From: Cephalotus follicularis | Taxonomy: Eukaryota > Streptophyta > Magnoliopsida > Oxalidales > Cephalotaceae | NCBI GenBank assembly: GCA_001972305.1 | Contig: BDDD01000084.1 | Coordinates: 550,668-614,667, forward strand | Direction: 5' to 3' | DNA: 64,000 bases | Position numbers and translations under genes: made by a program | Notes under the pieces: generated by a model | Told to the model about the DNA's origin: nothing | The model's input: the letters and a program-made list of their open reading frames with translations, nothing else | Databases searched by the model: none | Shown here: positions 58,632 through 64,000 of the stretch, piece after piece | Layout of the letters: every line of letters begins with the position of its first letter | Position numbering within the stretch: position 1 is the first letter of the stretch

Positions 58632-59335
58632 TGTAACGCCCCGTAGCTGTTTTGGAGTCTAAGAAAAAACTTTTTCTATGGTGTATAATTTTGATTTTTT
58701 TTTTTTGGGCTTTGGACTTATTTGAGTAAGAGAGGAAAGTTAAGTATTGATTTTGTTATAAGCCCAAGTGTAAAGTGTGATTAGAAATAGTTAGAGGACT
58801 TAAGAGCAAAGTTTGTTGAGGAAGTTTCCAAATCCCAAGGTGATATGATGGCTTTTGTGGAGTTTAGCAAAGAGATAATTTCTTTTTGGTGTTGGCTTTT
58901 CCCTTAGCTTCGGCAGGTTAGAGTGAGAGAGAGAGCTCTAGTTCTTCTTCTTCTTCTTCCTTGTCCTTGACGAGCGAGAGGAGAGAAGCAGTTTGAAGCT
59001 TTCCAAGCTTAGCGGAGAAGCAGCCAGGCGTAGTAGCAGACGAGGAGAAAGAGAAGAAGTTCTCGTCAAAGGAAGCCAGTAAAGAACGCAGCCAAGAACT
59101 GTGAGTGGGACATCCTTTCTATGTTGTAGTTGTTTCATTATTTTCTTGATAACTCCTTCAGTTTTCAGTTCCAGTATAGTGAGAGCTTTCTAACGGGAAT
59201 TTGTTTCCCTAGCGTCCTTGTATGTTTTCTTTGACAGAAGAGAGAAAGAGAGTTTCCGAGCACTAGAGCTTAAGTTTCTTCTAAGTGATTTAGTCACTTT
59301 CCAGATAAGGTAACGTGTACGTGCTCAACCCCACT

Positions 59336-59590
59336 CCTCGACCTACTATTGTCTATGATGGGAAGTCGAGCGAGACTTCCCCCAGGTCCTACCTGGATCT
59401 CCTTTACACTATTGTCTATGATGGTGTTTAGGATTTGAGTGCAGCCGAGTACTATGTACATAGCTCCTACCTCCTCGGTCTACTATTGTCTATGATGGGA
59501 AGCTGAGCGAGACTGTCCCCAGGTCCTACCTGGATCTCCTTTACACTATTGTCTATGATGGTGTTTAGGGTTTGAGTACAACAGAGCGAA
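59336..59590. repeat. 137-bp tandem duplication in LTR I
   Basis: Copies start CCTCGACCTACTATTG (59336) and CCTCGGTCTACTATTG (59473), 137 bp apart. CTATTGTCTATGATGG occurs twice in each copy, so the unit itself contains an older internal duplication. Confidence 0.92.
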
Positions 59591-60153
59591 GTTGTCAGAG
59601 TAGAGATTAGAGCCTTTCAGTAAGTCTTATAGAGGATACATTGTCCTCGACAGTCATGCCTTCAGCTTAGATAAGTAAGTAAAGCAAAGAAATAGTAAGC
59701 TCATAGGAGAACCATGGGTTCTCGGCAGATACTGCCAAGTAGGCTTCGGCCTAGATCAGCTTAGCTCAGCTCAGCGCCACTATAAGTTGGCAACTATATT
59801 ATGTAAATAGCAAAGCAAAGCATAGTAAATAAAAGTAAGTTCCAGGCTAGTCTCATCCTTCTCGGCACCTCAGGCCAAGTTGGATCCTCTTCCAGAGCAC
59901 TTCAGTAAGTCTTTGTTTTATCTCAAGTTTTCTTCAGCTTTGTAAGTATCTTAGAGCACTAGTTAAGCAGAGGAAAGAGTAAGATTTTCTTTCATGTCCT
60001 TTGAGCGTTTCTTCAGATGTGAGCCATGACTTTATGTTTGTATAGTTTGCTTTTTTTTTTCCAAGTTGGGATCTTTAATCATGTTCATGGCATGCTTTCT
60101 TTTAGCACATTCATTTTAAGGAATGTACCAGATGATATTTTGTTCTCATTCAC

Positions 60154-60170
60154 TTAGTCAGTTGGACTAA
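60154..60170 (+). other. LTR I stem-loop TTAGTC / GACTAA
   Basis: A perfect 6-bp stem with loop AGTTG. LTR G has the same stem with loop ATTTG. Confidence 0.55.
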
Positions 60171-60780
60171 TCCCATCACAGATTGTTTTGCAGAGGACCT
60201 GGCAGGAGGAGAAGATCCTCCATACTAATAGTAGCGATCTCTAGAAGGTAGCTTTTTGACATCGGCATCTTGGATGATACGGACCAAACATCTAGCATTA
60301 CATAGCATTGGGCATTCCTTTGGGTTCCTCTACCTTCTTTTTGTTGTTGAGTAGCTGAGAGTATATCTTGTGTGTAGAAAGTAAGCTTTTGTTGTTCTTT
60401 CGTTGATCAGAGGATGTTTTAGTCAGAGGATGAACTTGTTATGTAATAACACTTTTAAGAAAGTATTTGATGTTTCTAGCCAGTGAAGTGGTTTTACTTT
60501 ATGTTTTGATGAATGTTTTATGTTGTGAGCTTTATGTTTTAAGGTTCACCCGAGGAGCTGGAGAGTCCTCAGATAGCATAGCAGAGGATAGCTTAGCAGA
60601 GGTTTGTAAGAGTAGATGTTTGAGCAAGGGGTTTTACCCGAGGAGCTGGCATTCCTTGAATGAGGAGAAAAGGCTTTTCAGTAAGTAAAGACTCTAAGGG
60701 GAAGTCCTCAGAAAAAGGTCAGAGGAGACAAGAAAGCCAGAGGTCCGAGGACGACTTGATGTTGTAACGCTACAGTGTTT

Positions 60781-62079
60781 TAAGTTAAGCTGTGCGTTGA
60801 GGCATGGTTTAGTTTATGATGAGAAATGCAGAAGAGAAAGCCCGTGGAGTAGGTGTGTCCTCGGGTGTTTAGCAGACTTGAAGTTAAGTGATCTTTTGAG
60901 GAGCACGTGGGTGTTCTCCTCGGGCATAAGCGATGCAATGCGCTTTGGAGATTTGGTTAAACAATGCTGGGGACATAAGCAGGAGAGGAGTTGGATCCTC
61001 TGCCGCTTTGGATCCTCTGTCCCGGTTGCCGTGTTAACTGCACGCCCAGCCCAGGCTTGTTGTTTGGCCCTGTGTAGCAGGTTAGAGGATCGACCCTTGT
61101 AGTTTTAGAGTAGTTAGTTAATCAGGGTTGTTGGCAGGAGCGCCATCCCCGGGCAGGGCTCGTCCTCGGTAGAGTTAGCGGGAACAGGTCGTGTCAGCAT
61201 GTCTGGTGTTTTAACATGGACAGGTGTTATGGAACGTGTCAAGCAATATGAATCAACTGCCAACTGCTGCTTGAAAGGGAATTAGACTACATGAGTCACC
61301 TGCCACCTGCAAAACCGAAAGAAATAAAAGAAGAGTGAAGAGAAAAGAGCAAAACAATGAGTTAATGGTTAGAGAGAGAGGATAAAGAGTTAAAGGTTAG
61401 AGTTAACAGTTTAATCGATTCACTGAGGTAATTCCTTATATCAGGACTGTTGAGAGATGAATCGAGAGATTGGAAATCATCTGGAAGGGAGAATCTATCT
61501 GTTATACTGTATTGAGTTTGCATGCTGGAAGCTCAAATGAAGTGGTAAGCTTCTAGATCGAATTCGTTATTGGTTTTGTAGTTTTACACTTATATGTATA
61601 TTGATTCATGCTGTAAATACCTACTGTTAACATGTAAACGTAGATTGATTCTGGAATTGAAGTGGTTGAATTGGAATCGAAGGAGTATTGGAGTTAAAGA
61701 GAGGAATCAATAAAATTGATTCTGGGAAAGCAATTTGAGGTAGGATTTATGACATGATTCTGAACATGTATCATGTATATCGTGTTGTGATGATTTTTAT
61801 ATAATTGCATGTTGAATGGGATTGAATTGTACTGTGAATATGCATGCCCTGTTCTTCTGGAATTGCATAAATGACATAAACCGTCGACGCTTAAAGCATA
61901 AATATCGACGCTTTAGGCGAAATTACATCGACGCTTAAGTGAAGAACACTGTTAATGCTTTAAGAGAACCATCGGCGCTTTAGTTGAGACTGTTGACGTT
62001 CTAGTCAAAACTATCGATGCTTAAGGACATGTTTCATGTTTAATACTCCTAATTACACGGGATGATTTCCAATAATCCA
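60781..62079. other. Unassigned LTR-like DNA before LTR C2
   Basis: The first part (to about 61100) is rich in GGATCCTC/GAGGAC words like LTR I. From about 61300 a GA-rich stretch and then a palindrome cluster (61880-62024) suggest the start of another LTR that is cut at 62080 by the second family C LTR. No coding region is recognised. Confidence 0.35.
61880..62024. repeat. Phased TCGA array, CGTCGACGCTTTA type
   Basis: Centres lie at 61885, 61906, 61929, 61953 (TTAA, decayed), 61973, 61994 (TTGA) and 62015; spacings 21, 23, 24, 20, 21, 21. Words such as ACCGTCGACGCTTAAAG fit an ancestral palindrome TAAAGCGTCGACGCTTTA (inferred). Confidence 0.8.
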
Positions 62080-62380
62080 TGTGAAATCCGTGTCCTAGTA
62101 GTCTATGTCTGTGGAGCTACGTGGCATTCTGTATGTCTGTCTAGCTGTTAGTCTGTTGTTCTGGCTTTCATGACATATGCATCATGACATTAATAAATTT
62201 ATATGATTTATTATGATAATTTTTCTGCATAACAAAGAAATGTTCTTTACTGTAAATGAAATGATGTTTTACTGAAATGACTGTTGAATTCTAAAAGTAA
62301 GCCAAGTGGTATGTCCTAAACATCCAATTTCTGTTTGTATCGGTTAAATTATGGACATAAACCGAGTCCGTTATGGTTGA

Positions 62381-62430
<50 letters not shown>

Positions 62431-62466
62431 AGTTTCTCTCTTTCCCTTTATTTTTTTGGGCTTCTC

Positions 62467-62502
<36 letters not shown>

Positions 62503-64000
62503 ATTTCTCTCTCCTCTCTCCTGTTCTTTCTCTCTCTCTGATGCCTCTGCCGCCGGCGTCACTGTAGAATCGACGCCGACAAGACCACCGGTGTGACCGT
62601 CGTGACCTTCTGAGCATACCAGAAGCAACCCCGGTGCCATAACCGGCCCCATGCCTCTCTCCGCCTCTGTTTTGCGTCGATTCTCCTTCTCCGACGACAT
62701 TCACGGCAAAGCGAGCCCATATTCGGTATCCTGGCGTCACGGAGAGTCGGACGCGACCAGCCCCGACCCATGGCTACGTCGGCAGCGCAGATCGACGACG
62801 AAGACACAGCGGGTCAAACGCGCTCGTTCAGGCCAGATGCGGCGACGCCATGACCAACGCGCCTAAGATCCGTGATCTCCATCCTCCGGCTGTCCAGATC
62901 TGACCTCCCCGCCTGTCCGATTACCGCGCATGGTTGACACACGTCCGCCAGCAGCATCGCGTGAGCCCACGCGCCGCCAGCCTCCGACAACACGTTTCAG
63001 ACGCATCCAGCTTTCCGACTCCTTTTTCCGCATTGAGGTGATCCGTTCCAGTTCCGCTCCGTCATTCCATACTCTGTTCCGTCTATTTTCGGTAAACTCT
63101 GAACTTTGTTATGTTAATTCTGCTTTTCGTTGAATTCTGTATCTCTGTATCTGTTATTGCGATAATGAGAACTTGAATTGTGTAATCAATTTGAAATTGG
63201 ATAACCTGGACGACCACTTGGACTTGCTTTAGTGATTTCAAAAGAGTGTTTAATTAAAGGTTTAAACGTTGTTTTTAATAATCAGACTTTTGCTGCTGTT
63301 GACCATATAGGTCGGTTATAGTTTTCTGACATCTGCACGTATTTCATTGCATAAAGCATTTCACGGTATAGTACGTGTTTGAGTTCTGATAGTCTGTTGT
63401 CTGTCTGTTAGCAAAGGATTTTGCTGTTGAGGTCGGCCATGGAGGCGACCAGTCGAGGGACTTACTCGTCTGTTCTGTGAGTGGAACGCCTTTCTTAAAC
63501 CTTTTTATTCTGAAGTTCTTTTAAATGGTTTGATTGTTCGAACGTTTTCATTTATTTATTTTCGTATCTGAATGAATTTGGATTTACTCTGTTTTTGAAA
63601 GATGTTTAAGTTCTAATGTCTGAAACTTTCTTTTAATATTTTCAAATGCTCGCATGATTATAGTCATACTATGACGATATTTTTAATTATATCTGTAGTT
63701 GAAAGAAAAATGTTTTTGTATCCATTTGAAATCTGTTTTAAGTCTGTTTTCATACTTTAATGATTTCTGTATCCGTATGAATCTCTTTTAAATATGTTTA
63801 AATCTGTTTTGAAGTAATGGTGATTTTCTGTTCTTTTGAAATCTGTTTAAATATGTTTCGATGCATGGTGATCTCGGTATTGTATTAGTTACACATCTGA
63901 TGCCCATGAGAGGCACTGTCTGAACGTGTATGACGTTTCTGCTGATGCTTTGACACGACGGTGTCATTGCTACTTTTTCTGCTGGACGTTTGGCCCGACG
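62080..64000 (+). mobile_element. LTR of family C, second copy, leaves the window
   Basis: It starts TGTGAAATCCGTG and aligns with 19606-20716, 31169-31619 and 33147-33460 without interruption. It has a TATA region expanded to (TA)n, a CT-rich leader, a GC-rich R region, the GTGAGTGGAACGCC block (63478) and the ATCTGTTTTAA microrepeats (63700-63850). The frames over (TA)n and (TC)n are not genes. Confidence 0.9.
62383..62505. repeat. Microsatellites (TA)n and (TC)n at the LTR promoter
   Basis: An uninterrupted TA run of over 40 bases (about 62383-62428) replaces the 11-base TATA of the first family C copy. A (TC)n run follows at about 62467-62500 in the leader. Confidence 0.9.

Larger units (their letters stand above)
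58632..60780 (+). mobile_element. LTR-like sequence I, plus strand, right end unresolved
   Basis: It starts TGTAACGCCCCG, as in the LTR starts of A, B and D. It has a purine then CTT-rich leader (58921-59000), a 137-bp tandem duplication and a TTAGTC-AGTTG-GACTAA stem-loop at 60154-60170. GAGGAT / TCCTC-rich minisatellite-like DNA continues past 61090. I cannot see the terminal ..ACA or a primer site. Confidence 0.6.

Noticed and set aside
62291-62740. 149-codon frame rich in IY and RE repeats
   Set aside because: It translates the (TA)n and (TC)n microsatellites.

Overview
The window is plant nuclear DNA made almost entirely of nested, decayed transposable elements. I find no intact host gene, rRNA or tRNA. 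The plant assignment rests on chromovirus-type Ty3/gypsy and Ty1/copia elements primed by initiator tRNA-Met, on CACTA and hAT DNA transposons, and on a captured fragment of a SUF4/BuGZ-like plant zinc-finger gene. The species cannot be told from this sequence. All coding regions are frameshifted, stop-containing or interrupted.

Layout. 1-13080: an old LTR-like segment (family G) with a 160-bp tandem repeat, split by a complete minus-strand gypsy element (A, 2413-12275). The pol region of A is split by a 1.18-kb solo LTR (X, 6935-8115). 13084-19605: a copia gag/leader/LTR remnant on the minus strand holding a 2.6-kb solo gypsy LTR (14480-17126, TSD CGAAC), followed by a CACTA terminus near 18984. 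19606-34423: one LTR of family C, split by a second minus-strand gypsy element (B, 20717-31168, TSD ATTGA) and by a solo copia LTR (31620-33146, TSD ATATC). B itself carries a solo LTR (23358-25289, TSD CATCC) in its polypurine-tract region. 34696-55041: a plus-strand non-autonomous gypsy element (D, TSD ATTTC). Its 3' LTR is split by a copia element (E, 41099-52160, TSD CGTAG), which holds a truncated LTR (F, from 46715). The same 3' LTR is split again by a CACTA-ended composite (about 52926-54966) with the SUF4-like exons. 55612-57065: a non-autonomous hAT element (TSD GTTGTATG). 57800-64000: more decayed LTRs, ending in a second copy of family C (from 62080) that leaves the window.

The most unusual signal is not a gene. 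At least eight separate LTR-retrotransposon sequences carry clusters of short palindromes centred on TCGA: the AAAGACRTCGAYGTCTTT type, the CAGTCGACTG type and a CGTCGACGCTTTA type. The centres repeat at 19-22 bp, about two helical turns, while the DNA between them is not conserved. The clusters occur in both gypsy and copia elements, usually in the LTR and once in the internal leader of copia E. I know of no name for them. A second shared feature is a short stem-loop in the downstream part of most of these LTRs, whose stem changes by paired substitutions between families.

The nesting gives an order of events. G is older than A, and A is older than X. C is older than B and the solo copia LTR, and B is older than solo LTR 23358. 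D is older than E and the CACTA composite, and E is older than F. The copia remnant at 13-17 kb is older than its solo gypsy LTR.
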